A stretch of DNA of 64,000 nt from Sphingobium chungbukense (lineage in GTDB: Bacteria; Pseudomonadota; Alphaproteobacteria; Sphingomonadales; Sphingomonadaceae), in the NCBI RefSeq assembly GCF_001005725.1, contig NZ_LBIC01000004.1, positions 124,001 through 188,000 of the forward strand, read 5' to 3'. Made by a program: the position numbers and the translations under genes. Below are positions 7,177 through 15,538 of the stretch, one piece after another. The first letter of the stretch is position 1. Every line of letters starts with the position of its first letter. Under the pieces are notes generated by a model. That model had not been told where the DNA came from. It did no database searches and saw nothing but the letters and a program-made list of their open reading frames with translations.

Positions 7177-7632
7177 TTACTCGCCGCCGATCGCCCGCTT
7201 GCCGGAGGCGATGTCCTGCATCGTGCGGTTCGCGCTCAGTTCAGCTTGCACTTCTTCCCGGATAGCCGCCTTGCGGTGGGCCACTGTGTCCAGAAGGACC
7301 GCGTCAACCTGGCGGAGAAACCGATCGGTATAGAGCTTGACCACCCGGTCGGCGCCGACTGTTGCTGCCGCAGTCAGAAGCGCGGCTCCTTCGCCGTCCA
7401 CGCCCGCCTGCTTGACGATCCAGAACGCTATCAGGGCGACCATCGGCAGCAGCAGAATGTCTGCGATGACCAACCATGCCCTGATCTTAACTCCGCGCTT
7501 GATCAGCAGCGCATATTTCGCGGCCAGCCCAAACGTGAGGCCGACCCAGATCCATCCGTATTTGGCGATCAACGCCTCAACCCCTGGCGTCATTGCCGAT
7601 GTTCCTTGCTGTGTGAATGTTGCGCCCTGCAT
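7177..7632 (-). CDS. Phage holin
   Basis: The 151-residue protein has two hydrophobic helices near residues 26-43 and 53-72, a third weaker one near 83-96, and a charged C-terminal helix. Its position between the tail fibre and the endolysin fits a holin. The start at 7632 has GGAG upstream and overlaps the fibre stop region; an internal start at 7593 (MTPGVEAL), with AAGGAA ahead of it, could give a second, shorter form, as in dual-start holins. Confidence 0.75.
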   Translation of the reverse strand: MQGATFTQQGTSAMTPGVEALIAKYGWIWVGLTFGLAAKYALLIKRGVKIRAWLVIADILLLPMVALIAFWIVKQAGVDGEGAALLTAAATVGADRVVKLYTDRFLRQVDAVLLDTVAHRKAAIREEVQAELSANRTMQDIASGKRAIGGE

Positions 7633-7635
7633 CGA

Positions 7636-9279
7636 TCACGCTCCGTCCAGCGCACTGAGGCGGGCGGAAAGGGTGGCAATCGTCGCTTCCATGGTCTGAA
7701 GCGCGGCATCTTTGCGCGCCAGCTCACGCCGCTGCCATGCCGCCTCCATGGCTTGGCATTCGTCATAGCGCAGGCCCCAGCGGTCGCCGGCTTCTAGCGT
7801 CACGCGCGTCTCGCCAGTATCCTCCTCGACCTCATATTCTTCCTCAACCTCGACGGTTTCGAAGTAGGTTTCTTCCACTTCGATCGTCTCGATAAAGGGC
7901 TCGAACAGGCTTTCCGGATCGTCGGGATCGAGCCGCCGGAATCCAGGGCGCTCCTGTTGAACGGTGCGCGTGCGGGGTTCTTGGCGCTCCACCATGCGGG
8001 TCTTTGTGACCGTCTCGTAAACCGGCTCGGTCTTCTCGTCCCACTGGTCGTAGCAGAGAAGGCCGATGGCCTGAGCGTCCAAGCCTGTCTCAGAAAAAGC
8101 GTCCCGGACAGCTTGGGCAACAAGGCCCAAATGCCAGCGGGCATCATCACCCTTGGCCTGTACGGCGTCGATGAACTTGTAGCGCTTCCAGTCCACTGCG
8201 GCCCAAGCGTCGAGCCACTCGTCCGGGATGGACGCAATGTCCTGCTTGGCGCGGGCGTCGGAGGTGTTGATGGCGCCGGTTGCGGAGAATACCACGCTTG
8301 CACGGAGAGCCGCCGTGCCAAGCGAATATGAGTTATCTACTCCTGCGGCAAAATGACCGTTGTTTTGCACTTGCCACCGTGTATTTGCACCTGCCGTCTG
8401 AAACGCAATACTTTCAGCTAACAGAGTGATTTTACGCCAAGCAACACCGGGCGAAATTGCGCCCATTATCGCACCGTCCGTGTCATTGTAGCTAATGCCT
8501 AACGCGCCGGAGGATGCGCCTGCGCCCCCGAATACGGCTGTTCCAGCATCCCAGTTGCCACCCCAAAAGAACGACGATGTAAGCCCAGTGTGAAGCCGTC
8601 CCGCTGGCGAACTCGTGCCAATTCCAACATTGCCGCCGGTATTAATCCTCATTCGTTCTGCGCCAACATCAACGATAAACGCACCGCTTCGCGTACCAAG
8701 TCGGATTGCTGCGACGCTATCACCGATCAGAACGCCAGAATTGGCACTTGTCGAAATGAAGCCCGCAAGATCAACTTCGGAGCCTAGAACATGATGCCGC
8801 CACAGCGGGTTGTTTGTGCCGATCCCTACATAGCCACTGCCGTTGATGCGGACACGCTCGGTCCCGTTGGTCGCCCAAGCAATCGTGTTGGCCCCCGGCC
8901 TATAGAAGCCGGTATCCTCGTCGCTTGCGAACCTGATACCGGGCGTCCCGACAGTCCCATCGGGAAACTTCCCCTGTCCCACGCCATCACGCACCGTGAC
9001 GAAGGACAGCACCAGCGCTGCCGCCTGTGTCGCCAGGTCGCGCAGATAGCCCTGCACAGGCATAATCCGGTACGTCTGACCCGACGCCGTTACGCCGCGA
9101 TAGTTGCTCGCCAGCGTGATGGAGGTCGCTGAGACGACCGAAGCGATCTCATACGGAAGTCCATCGGGCCCGATGAACGACTGGCCGGCATCGACATTAT
9201 CCGCCCATGTCGTACCGGTTCCGGTAACGGTGGCGCTATTATTGGTGACGGCGACCGTCCCAGCATTGTACCAAGCCAA
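7636..9279 (-). CDS. Tail fibre with S74-type intramolecular chaperone
   Basis: The 547-aa protein probably starts at a TTG (9279) with AGGGAG upstream; the first residues are then (M)AWYNAGTVAVTNN. Residues 1-90 form a conserved phage-attachment domain (GPDGLPYEIASVVSA, MPVQGYLRDL). The middle is a glycine-rich beta repeat region. Near residues 340-415 INTSDARAKQDI and WHLGLVAQAVRDAF mark an endosialidase-type S74 chaperone that trims itself off after trimerisation, with Ser of TSDARAK the expected cleavage residue. A Glu/Val-rich coiled coil follows. The longer frame upstream lacks these features. Confidence 0.82.
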   Translation of the reverse strand: MAWYNAGTVAVTNNSATVTGTGTTWADNVDAGQSFIGPDGLPYEIASVVSATSITLASNYRGVTASGQTYRIMPVQGYLRDLATQAAALVLSFVTVRDGVGQGKFPDGTVGTPGIRFASDEDTGFYRPGANTIAWATNGTERVRINGSGYVGIGTNNPLWRHHVLGSEVDLAGFISTSANSGVLIGDSVAAIRLGTRSGAFIVDVGAERMRINTGGNVGIGTSSPAGRLHTGLTSSFFWGGNWDAGTAVFGGAGASSGALGISYNDTDGAIMGAISPGVAWRKITLLAESIAFQTAGANTRWQVQNNGHFAAGVDNSYSLGTAALRASVVFSATGAINTSDARAKQDIASIPDEWLDAWAAVDWKRYKFIDAVQAKGDDARWHLGLVAQAVRDAFSETGLDAQAIGLLCYDQWDEKTEPVYETVTKTRMVERQEPRTRTVQQERPGFRRLDPDDPESLFEPFIETIEVEETYFETVEVEEEYEVEEDTGETRVTLEAGDRWGLRYDECQAMEAAWQRRELARKDAALQTMEATIATLSARLSALDGA

Positions 9280-9362
9280 GCGAAGTCTCCCTGATTGGAG
9301 TGTTATGAAGCTGGGTGTTGCGACGGCTTGCAGTCGTCGAATGCCGGTCGCCGGAACGTCTT

Positions 9363-9650
9363 TCAGCAGATCGGCATGAAGACAGGTGCGCCGCCAATGC
9401 CATCGGCAGCGCCGTTGAACGAACCGACCTGGATTGCATTGTCGTTCCGGATCACGCGGACCTCCCGGCCTTCGGCCTTGGCCGCCTGGATGGCCTTTTT
9501 CGCGGCGGCTTCGGCTTTGCGGATCTGGTAATCGGCAACGCGCCCGCCGATACCGCAAACGCGACTGTTGTCGATAATCACGATGAGCGGCGGGCGGGCG
9601 CCCTGGGGACCAGCCGTCGACGCGGCAAGAGCAAGCAAAATGGTCAGCAT
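9363..9650 (-). CDS. Small secreted protein in the tail module
   Basis: The 95-aa product starts at an ATG (9650) just after AAGGAGG. Residues 1-20 form a signal peptide (MLTILLALAAS), followed by a short beta segment (LIVIIDNSRVC), a lysine/alanine-rich helix (about 46-66) and a glycine-rich end with a final Cys. Function is unknown. Its promoter region carries the operator array shared with the divergent ribbon-helix-helix gene, which suggests regulation apart from the late operon. Confidence 0.65.
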   Translation of the reverse strand: MLTILLALAASTAGPQGARPPLIVIIDNSRVCGIGGRVADYQIRKAEAAAKKAIQAAKAEGREVRVIRNDNAIQVGSFNGAADGIGGAPVFMPIC

Positions 9651-9694
9651 AGAGCCTCCTTCTCGAAGAGGCTGCGATTGATCCGCTTGCCTCC

Positions 9695-9789
9695 ATAACT
9701 GATATGACTTATCATAAGTGATATGAGTTATGAAGTGCCAATAAGTGATATGAGGAATTAGTTCTTGGCCGAGAAAGTGATATGCGATA
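9695..9789. promoter_or_regulatory. Four-copy operator array for the divergent RHH gene
   Basis: Four related sites share the core GTGATATG or CTGATATG. ATAACTGATATGACTTAT is at 9695-9712, ATAAGTGATATGAGTTAT at 9714-9731, ATAAGTGATATGAGGAAT at 9741-9758, and a weaker AAAGTGATATGCGATA at 9774-9789. The first two are near-palindromic. Copy 3 covers the ribosome-binding site of the plus-strand regulator and the array lies upstream of the minus-strand secreted protein, so one protein could repress both. Confidence 0.75.
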
Positions 9790-9986
9790 GTCCGCGCCGT
9801 ATGGGACGCCCGCCGCTCTGGTCCGAAAACATGCACGCCCGCTTCCGCGCGGGAACGTTCAATCGGATCAACGCTGTTCTGCGCGAGGACGAGGACAGGA
9901 CCGATTTCGTTCGCGAGGCGGTGGAGCGAGAGATTGAGCGCCGGACGAAGGAAGCCAAATCATCTGGCGCTGGCGAAAATCGTTAG
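9765..9986 (+). CDS. Ribbon-helix-helix regulator
   Basis: The 73-aa protein probably starts at TTG 9765, eight bases after GAGGA; an ATG at 9801 would give a shorter form. Residues 13-60 (GRPPLWSENMHARFRAGTF, then RINAVLREDEDRTDFVREAV) form a basic beta strand and two helices of the Arc/CopG type. It is encoded against the direction of the tail operon and overlaps the next tail gene by four bases. The operator array around its start suggests autoregulation. Confidence 0.75.
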   Translation: MAEKVICDSPRRMGRPPLWSENMHARFRAGTFNRINAVLREDEDRTDFVREAVEREIERRTKEAKSSGAGENR

Positions 9987-10663
9987 TAATTCGTCACGTC
10001 TAGTATCAGGGCCTTGAGATCGCCGCGCGTTTCGGTGCGAAAATCCACCGGATCGGGCGCTGAATAATTTGTGTACTGCGCAAACCCCATCGTCACTGAT
10101 CCTGCCCCGTCGTTTATCGTGGCGATGCCCATGCGATCCTGAATGGTGAAATTGCCCCCTCCCTGATCGATCGCGACGCGCTGAGCATACGCCGAAGGCT
10201 TCAACACCGCATATCGGCGCGACGAATCGCCAGAAAAAGGCGCCCCGCTATCAGCACGGCCGACGATCCGAGCAGGGCGGCAAGCAAGTGAAAATGTACG
10301 CACGCCGCTCGTATTGAACATCTCAAGCCCGCCGGAAACCGCCGGCGGCGGATCATCGGAAAAGATATACGCCGTGACGTCCGCAGTCGCGTTGCTCCGG
10401 GTCCAGACCTGATATCGCCAGTTGCCGCCGCTCTGGGAGACGAGATAGAACCCTATCGGTGAAGCGCTGCGGAATGCCACGAGCGGGCGTGCGATCGATG
10501 TTGAAAACACGAAGGTCGTCGAGCCCCAGGTGCCGAAATAGGGCGCGCCTCCGACCGATGCAGCCGTCTGCGTGACAACGGAAACCAGATGCAGAGGCGA
10601 GAAGCGCGCCGCCCATTGGAGCTTGCCGTCAGCAGTATAGATTTCAGCGTTGGCGTCAGGCAT
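9983..10663 (-). CDS. Hypothetical tail-tip-associated protein (226 aa)
   Basis: The ATG at 10663 shares bases with the stop of the upstream gene (TGATG), so translation is coupled. The sequence is beta-rich, with many Ser, Thr and aromatic residues (QWAARFSPLHLVSVVTQ near the start). Position between the J-like tip and the fibre suggests a tip accessory or baseplate protein. No family name is recognised. Confidence 0.7.
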   Translation of the reverse strand: MPDANAEIYTADGKLQWAARFSPLHLVSVVTQTAASVGGAPYFGTWGSTTFVFSTSIARPLVAFRSASPIGFYLVSQSGGNWRYQVWTRSNATADVTAYIFSDDPPPAVSGGLEMFNTSGVRTFSLACRPARIVGRADSGAPFSGDSSRRYAVLKPSAYAQRVAIDQGGGNFTIQDRMGIATINDGAGSVTMGFAQYTNYSAPDPVDFRTETRGDLKALILDVTNY

Positions 10664-10947
10664 CACCAAAACCCATAAACGAGTGTCCCCGACCATGTAG
10701 TCGATTTTGGGTTCGACCAACTGATCGTGTTCCCGGAGATGCTGATCGTGGGGAAGCTGCCCCAGGCGCCACCGATGGCAGCGAAGAAGAAGTCGGCGTC
10801 GCCAAGTGCGAAATCGGTATTGGTTATCGACCCACTCGGATTGCTGGCAGAATTGATCGACACGCTCCCCAGGATCTTGAAAACCTTCGTGGTGACGGAT
10901 GCCACCAGGACGCCCGCCGCGTCATAATACTCCATCCCGGCGGGCAT
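10663..10947 (-). CDS. Hypothetical tail protein (94 aa)
   Basis: This small beta-rich protein starts MPAGMEYYDAAGVLVAS three bases after the stop of the J-like gene and ends in a TGATG overlap with the next gene, so it is part of the tail-tip operon. It resembles the small proteins that follow tail-tip genes in sphingomonad phages, but its function is unknown. Confidence 0.7.
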   Translation of the reverse strand: MPAGMEYYDAAGVLVASVTTKVFKILGSVSINSASNPSGSITNTDFALGDADFFFAAIGGAWGSFPTISISGNTISWSNPKSTTWSGTLVYGFW

Positions 10948-10950
10948 CGA

Positions 10951-13500
10951 TCACCACACGCCCAGTCGGACGCGCAACACGCCGCTGCTATCGTAAACGC
11001 GCCAATTGCCGCCGCTAAATTCCGTTCGAGCGCCGCCAGTAGGACTGGAAACTTCGAACAGATCGGCCCTGAATTTGATGCTGCCGGTCGTCCCGTTATT
11101 GTTCAGCTCATAGCCGATCGTATAGCCGTTGACGTCCAGACGGAGCGCATAACGGGCGAACAGAGTCGTAATGTTGCCATTGGCTGTCCCAATTGCCGAG
11201 GCATTTGCCGAGATGCTCGCCGTATGACCGTTCACCGTGACGGTCAGGCTGTTGATCGAATTAGCCAGGCCCGTGTCTGCGGTCGCTCGCGTCGATGCTT
11301 CAGCGTTTATCGACGCTGTATTATCGCCCACGGTAGCAGTCAGCGTATCGATGCGGTTCGAGAGGGCGGTGTCTGCCGTGGCGCGAATTGTTGCTTCACT
11401 GCTGATACCAGCCTCGGCCGCACCCATTCGGACGTTGATCGCATCGACTGAGCGAGCGATCACCTCTTCGGAATTGGCGCGAATCGTGCGCTCGCTCGAG
11501 AATGCGGCCGATTGCTCGCTGGTCTTGATCGTAGCGGCGAGCAGTGCGCCAGCGACGCTTTCATTGTCAGTCACCATGACGCCGAGCTTGTTCGAAAGCT
11601 CGGCCATGGCCTCCGTACTCAACGCTCGGATCTGTTCGGCAAGCAGTTCAATGTCGCCTGAGTTGGTCGCGACATTAGCCTCGATCGTGGAAATGGCAGT
11701 GCCTTGCGCTGCTATTGCCGCAACGGCCGTATCGATTTCCGACTGAGCCGTTGCAACTGCGGCGGTAGCGGCGGCCGTGTCGGCGTCAAGCTGGGCAAAG
11801 GCGAGCGCTTCGGCATCGGTCATGCCGACGGTCGCACCATCCTCCGGCTTCGGATGATCCGGATCGTCGTCGAGCACCCCAGTCCACGGGATTTCGTCCG
11901 TCTTGATGACTTCTGCCGCGATGACGTCCTTGTCTTCGGTGGCGGCAAGCGCTGGCGACGGCGGCGCGGTCCCGGTCCGGCCGAGCGCAAAATCATGCTT
12001 CCCGGCCGTCTCGGTTTCGAGGGTCAGGGTGACTTTCATCGACCCCGGATCGACGCTGCGCTTCAATATGACCGCGTCCATGCCGCCGAGGGCATGGTCC
12101 GCTCCCAGGTTGAGCGTGATCATGTCGCCGGGGCCAAAGGTCCGCATGTGCGGCTTACAAACTAGTGTGATCGGGCCGATTTCTCGACCGTTCACCAGCC
12201 GGTAGGCGGCCAGCTTCGCAACCTGATCCTTGTTCTGGACCAGGTCCCACTGCAACTCCTCGAATTTTTCTTCGCCGTCCTCGGTGATGTAAGAGGGGAT
12301 CGAAACGAGGTCGGAAGAGACGTAGGTCCATTTGTTGGCTTCGGACCGGTACTTTGGACGGATGCCGTTGCGGCGCTCGCGCCATGTCTTGGCGGCCGGG
12401 ATCTCGGCGTCATCCTCGGTGAGATCACTGGCTGTCAGGTCATAGATAGACACGCGCGGAGCATTGATGCGCAGGCCGAGCTTGCCGCCGATGAACAGCG
12501 GTTCCGCACCGCCCGCCTCAAGGATGCGTTTCAGATTCGCCCAACGGTCGCCCGGCTCATAAATGACGCCGCCGACTTTCCAGCCGTTCGCCTGGCAGAC
12601 ATTGGACAGTTCAACGAAATGCTCGACGATTATGCCATCGACCGGCAGACCGACGCCAAAGACCTTCTTGCCATTCCGGAACCTGCCCAGCGCATAGGCA
12701 AGCGCGTGCTGGCCTGGGTCCTCGGAATATTCCCAGGTGCTTTCATCGTTGATGCGATGTGCGCCCGAGCCGCCGGGATAGGTGCTGTCCTTGCGCGCGT
12801 CATAGGTCTTCACGCCGCGCCAGACGGCGCCGGTCGCTGGCCATCCGGAGGCGAAGCGCTTGCCGTCCTTGTCGAACTTGCCATTGAGCAGGATCGCCGC
12901 CTTGCTCGATAGCTTGTGGTTCGACGTCCAGTTGGGCATGCCCGCGAAATGCGGGGTCAGCGCGGTCTCAGTCGTCAGCCCGACACGAACGTCGCGATAA
13001 AGATAGCCGCTGTAATAGCCCGTCGCTGCACCACCGGCGAACGGCACGACGGAATAGTCGACATAGATGTTTTCCAGCCCATCGCAGGGGCCGGCGACCG
13101 AATATTCGATCACCTGGCCACGATAGGGGTTCGGCACCTTCTTGAGCGTCGCGCCGTATCCGACGTCGTGACGCAGGACACCGCCCGAATAGGTACGGCC
13201 CATCATGTAGGGCGCGGGCGGTTCGGCCGAGATGATGACCTCGTTGACCGTGCCCCGCGCTGGCGGCTTTTTCGCCGTGATCTGGGCGCCGATCGAGGCC
13301 GCCATACCAACGGCAGATGCGACGGTGGCGACGGTAGTCGCAGTGGCGAGAATAGACGCGGAGGTGAGGCCAGCGACACCAGCCGCCGCCGCAGATGAGC
13401 TTACACCGATAGCACCGATGCTCGCTGCCGCTCCGACGCCAGTCGCAACCAGGGCGACAGCACCAGCAACAAGAGCAACGGTACGCAAGGTTTTGGACAT
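10951..13500 (-). CDS. J-like tail tip (host specificity) protein
   Basis: The 849-aa protein opens with an Ala/Gly/Val-rich hydrophobic region (residues 1-75). Next is the conserved tip core with PAPYMMGRTYSGGVLRHDVGY, CDGLENIYVDYSVVPF and KRILEAGGAEPLFIGGKLGL. From about residue 560 there is a long Ala/Thr/Ile/Asn heptad repeat region (repeated EASTRATADT and SEATIRATADT units) that should form a trimeric coiled coil. It ends in a short beta domain. This is the layout of lambda gpJ-type receptor-binding hubs. Confidence 0.88.
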   Translation of the reverse strand: MSKTLRTVALVAGAVALVATGVGAAASIGAIGVSSSAAAAGVAGLTSASILATATTVATVASAVGMAASIGAQITAKKPPARGTVNEVIISAEPPAPYMMGRTYSGGVLRHDVGYGATLKKVPNPYRGQVIEYSVAGPCDGLENIYVDYSVVPFAGGAATGYYSGYLYRDVRVGLTTETALTPHFAGMPNWTSNHKLSSKAAILLNGKFDKDGKRFASGWPATGAVWRGVKTYDARKDSTYPGGSGAHRINDESTWEYSEDPGQHALAYALGRFRNGKKVFGVGLPVDGIIVEHFVELSNVCQANGWKVGGVIYEPGDRWANLKRILEAGGAEPLFIGGKLGLRINAPRVSIYDLTASDLTEDDAEIPAAKTWRERRNGIRPKYRSEANKWTYVSSDLVSIPSYITEDGEEKFEELQWDLVQNKDQVAKLAAYRLVNGREIGPITLVCKPHMRTFGPGDMITLNLGADHALGGMDAVILKRSVDPGSMKVTLTLETETAGKHDFALGRTGTAPPSPALAATEDKDVIAAEVIKTDEIPWTGVLDDDPDHPKPEDGATVGMTDAEALAFAQLDADTAAATAAVATAQSEIDTAVAAIAAQGTAISTIEANVATNSGDIELLAEQIRALSTEAMAELSNKLGVMVTDNESVAGALLAATIKTSEQSAAFSSERTIRANSEEVIARSVDAINVRMGAAEAGISSEATIRATADTALSNRIDTLTATVGDNTASINAEASTRATADTGLANSINSLTVTVNGHTASISANASAIGTANGNITTLFARYALRLDVNGYTIGYELNNNGTTGSIKFRADLFEVSSPTGGARTEFSGGNWRVYDSSGVLRVRLGVW

Positions 13501-13551
13501 TCGTTAACTTCCCCGGCATACCGTGCGCCTGAAACTCTGAGAGGCGACGGA

Positions 13552-13908
13552 ATGAAGCTTGGTGTTGTGATCGCGGCATGCGTGACTTTGGCGGGATGCA
13601 TGTCCGTTCAGGACGTTCGATCGCGCCCCGTCATGTTCTCAGGCAGCAGCCCGAAGGCAGTGAACGACATCGCTGCCTGCGTGACGCTGATTTTGCAGTC
13701 TGGTAAGGCCGTCATGGTGACGGCAACGCCGCTCAAGAACGGCGTTTCACTGACCCAGTCGGTAAATGGGCAGTTCGGAAACACGGTCTTCACTGTTGCG
13801 GACATCGAGACCGTCAGCAGTGGCGAAACATCCGCGCGCGTCTATGCGGTCGGTCGCGTCCCGAAGAACTTCGATCCCGGCAAATCTCGATTCGCTACCT
13901 GTATGTAA
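13552..13908 (+). CDS. Lipoprotein moron inside the tail operon
   Basis: The 118-residue product starts MKLGVVIAACVTLAGC, a signal peptide with lipobox LAGC (Cys16), so it should be a lipid-anchored envelope protein. The mature part is beta-rich with two further Cys pairs (IAACVT and the final ATCM). It is encoded on the strand opposite to all adjacent tail genes, with 51 bp before it and none after. That is typical of a moron expressed in the lysogen. Function is unknown; surface change or superinfection exclusion are possible. Confidence 0.75.
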   Translation: MKLGVVIAACVTLAGCMSVQDVRSRPVMFSGSSPKAVNDIAACVTLILQSGKAVMVTATPLKNGVSLTQSVNGQFGNTVFTVADIETVSSGETSARVYAVGRVPKNFDPGKSRFATCM

Positions 13909-14322
13909 TCAAGCCCGCCAAGCGGCAGGCAACGGGACCAGCGCCATCAACGGCTTGACGCCGTCTGGCGCATCCTCGTTGTAGCCGATCAGCTTCCCGC
14001 CCGCCGAAATGACGATGCCCTCCATCCCTTCATCGCCAGGCAGAATGGCAATATCTCCGACAAGCATTTCGGCGGGGGCGATGCGCGGAAGAAGGCTGTC
14101 CAGCAATGCGGTCAAATTATCGAACCCTGTGTTCTGAAGCGCCCGGCGGGCGCCTATCACAGATCGAAAATCGGGGATTGGCGGCGGTCTGTGGCCCATG
14201 TTGCGCAAATGCGTGCGAGCCATATGAATGCATGTCGATCGCGACTTCCAGTCGAAAGGCCGCGCGCGGTATTTATTGATCGTCAGGCGGGTCGCCTCTG
14301 CGCGACGCAAAAGATCACTCAT
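13909..14322 (-). CDS. DUF6950 family tail-assembly protein
   Basis: The 137-aa protein has the N-terminal helix-strand pattern MSDLLRRAEATRLTINKY followed by RPFDWKSRSTCIHMARTHL, recalling the DUF6950 family found just upstream of the tip gene in many alphaproteobacterial phages, where lambda has its NlpC-like gpK. The Cys-His arrangement (STCIHMAR) resembles a reduced NlpC/P60 active site, but I cannot confirm activity. The start overlaps the preceding gene by four bases. Confidence 0.7.
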   Translation of the reverse strand: MSDLLRRAEATRLTINKYRARPFDWKSRSTCIHMARTHLRNMGHRPPPIPDFRSVIGARRALQNTGFDNLTALLDSLLPRIAPAEMLVGDIAILPGDEGMEGIVISAGGKLIGYNEDAPDGVKPLMALVPLPAAWRA

Positions 14323-14942
14323 CCCAAAAACCCATCCATCCGTTCTCTCATGGCTGCCGTGTTGGCCGCGATGCTTGTCCAGATCGTCTGCGAATTGCCT
14401 CCGGGCTGGGCTTCGGTGCCCCAGGCCACGCCCACGCCGAGGCCCGTCGCGTTGTCCTCCCCCAATTCACCGGGATAGACCGACTTGTGAAAGTTCGCGG
14501 CGAGCGTGTTTCCTTCGACGATCGTGAACAAGCGTTCGGAGTAGGAGACGAACTCAATATCCAGTTCGCGCTTCCGAAGGCCGACGCGGAGCACGGTCCG
14601 GTCGATCATGCCATCGAATTGCAGGTCAGGCGTCCCGACGGGCAAGCCGGAATCGGGGTTGATCTCCGCTATCCAAATCCGAGCGCGGGAGCCCTGCATA
14701 CCTGGCGCGGACAGGTCGGCCGCTGCGGTCGTGCTGACGGGCAGAAAGGTAAGCTGGAAGGCGGGCACCTCGTCCCCAACACCCTCCTCCAGCGCCTGCA
14801 TCGATCCTATCATTCCGAACTGCGTATCGGACGACCGAAATATCTCGGCGCCCCAGAGTACGAAGCCACCATCACACAGCCGAATGATCCTGCCGTCGCG
14901 CAATTCGATCTTCATGAGGCCGGATAGAATTACCCGGTCCAT
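14319..14942 (-). CDS. Minor tail protein (207 aa)
   Basis: The protein is beta-rich, begins MDRVILSGLMKIELRDG and contains FQLTFLPVSTTAAADLSAPG and RKRELDIEFVSYSERLF, a pattern I associate with distal tail or minor tail proteins upstream of the tip. It shares overlapping start and stop bases with its neighbours. It may correspond to lambda gpM/gpL in position. Confidence 0.7.
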   Translation of the reverse strand: MDRVILSGLMKIELRDGRIIRLCDGGFVLWGAEIFRSSDTQFGMIGSMQALEEGVGDEVPAFQLTFLPVSTTAAADLSAPGMQGSRARIWIAEINPDSGLPVGTPDLQFDGMIDRTVLRVGLRKRELDIEFVSYSERLFTIVEGNTLAANFHKSVYPGELGEDNATGLGVGVAWGTEAQPGGNSQTIWTSIAANTAAMRERMDGFLG

Positions 14943-15538
14943 CAGCCCATTTCCTCGATCATAAAGGCAAGCCCGGTAATGCGACCGCCGCGTACGATCT
15001 GCCAGGATTGTTCATTGCCGCTGATCTCACCCTCGATCATGGGCTGGGCAAGGAACACGGCAGCGCCGTCCGCGAATGCATAGCGCAACATGGGATTGAT
15101 GGGCAGGGCGAGCAGGCCGCCAGCGTTGGCCGTTGCTTCCGCGCGGACGTTATGCAGGAAGTGCTGACCCGCTTCGTTGACGATGGAGACCCAAAAGCCC
15201 TTCCGCGCGATATATCCCGGCGTTAAGCCACGTAGGTTGATGGTCTTGCCCGCCTGCGCCGCTCCGTTGACAACTGGGGCGCCCGGAACTCCCTGATCCA
15301 CCCCCTGGAGCGGATAGGCCATCCGTAGGCCTTCCTCCTTCGCGGCGATGAGATCGGCAATCAGCCCTGCTGCGTCGTCGGCCCTACTGATCGGCATGGT
15401 GACGGCGGCGCGAAAGTGATTGCCGAGGCGGTTCAGGCGAAGGCCCTTCGCATTCGTCGCGCTGCGCATGGTGGCGCCGTTATCGACGAAGGCGGGCGTC
15501 ACACTCGCGGGCAACTTCGTTGGAGACAGTACGATCAC
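14942..15538 (-). CDS. Minor tail protein, distal-tail-like (198 aa)
   Basis: The product is beta-rich, begins MIVLSPTKLPASVTP and lies directly after the tape measure with a four-base overlap. In siphovirus operons this slot holds the distal tail protein. Segments such as GKTINLRGLTPGYIARKGFW and ALPINPMLRYAFADGAAVF fit a hub beta-sandwich. The exact family is not recognised. Confidence 0.7.
   Translation of the reverse strand: MIVLSPTKLPASVTPAFVDNGATMRSATNAKGLRLNRLGNHFRAAVTMPISRADDAAGLIADLIAAKEEGLRMAYPLQGVDQGVPGAPVVNGAAQAGKTINLRGLTPGYIARKGFWVSIVNEAGQHFLHNVRAEATANAGGLLALPINPMLRYAFADGAAVFLAQPMIEGEISGNEQSWQIVRGGRITGLAFMIEEMG

Noticed and set aside
7636..9696. Longer version of the tail fibre starting near 9696
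   Set aside because: The extra N-terminal 139 codons are Arg-rich shadow of the small secreted-protein gene in another frame; the TTG at 9279 with AGGGAG fits the conserved fibre start.
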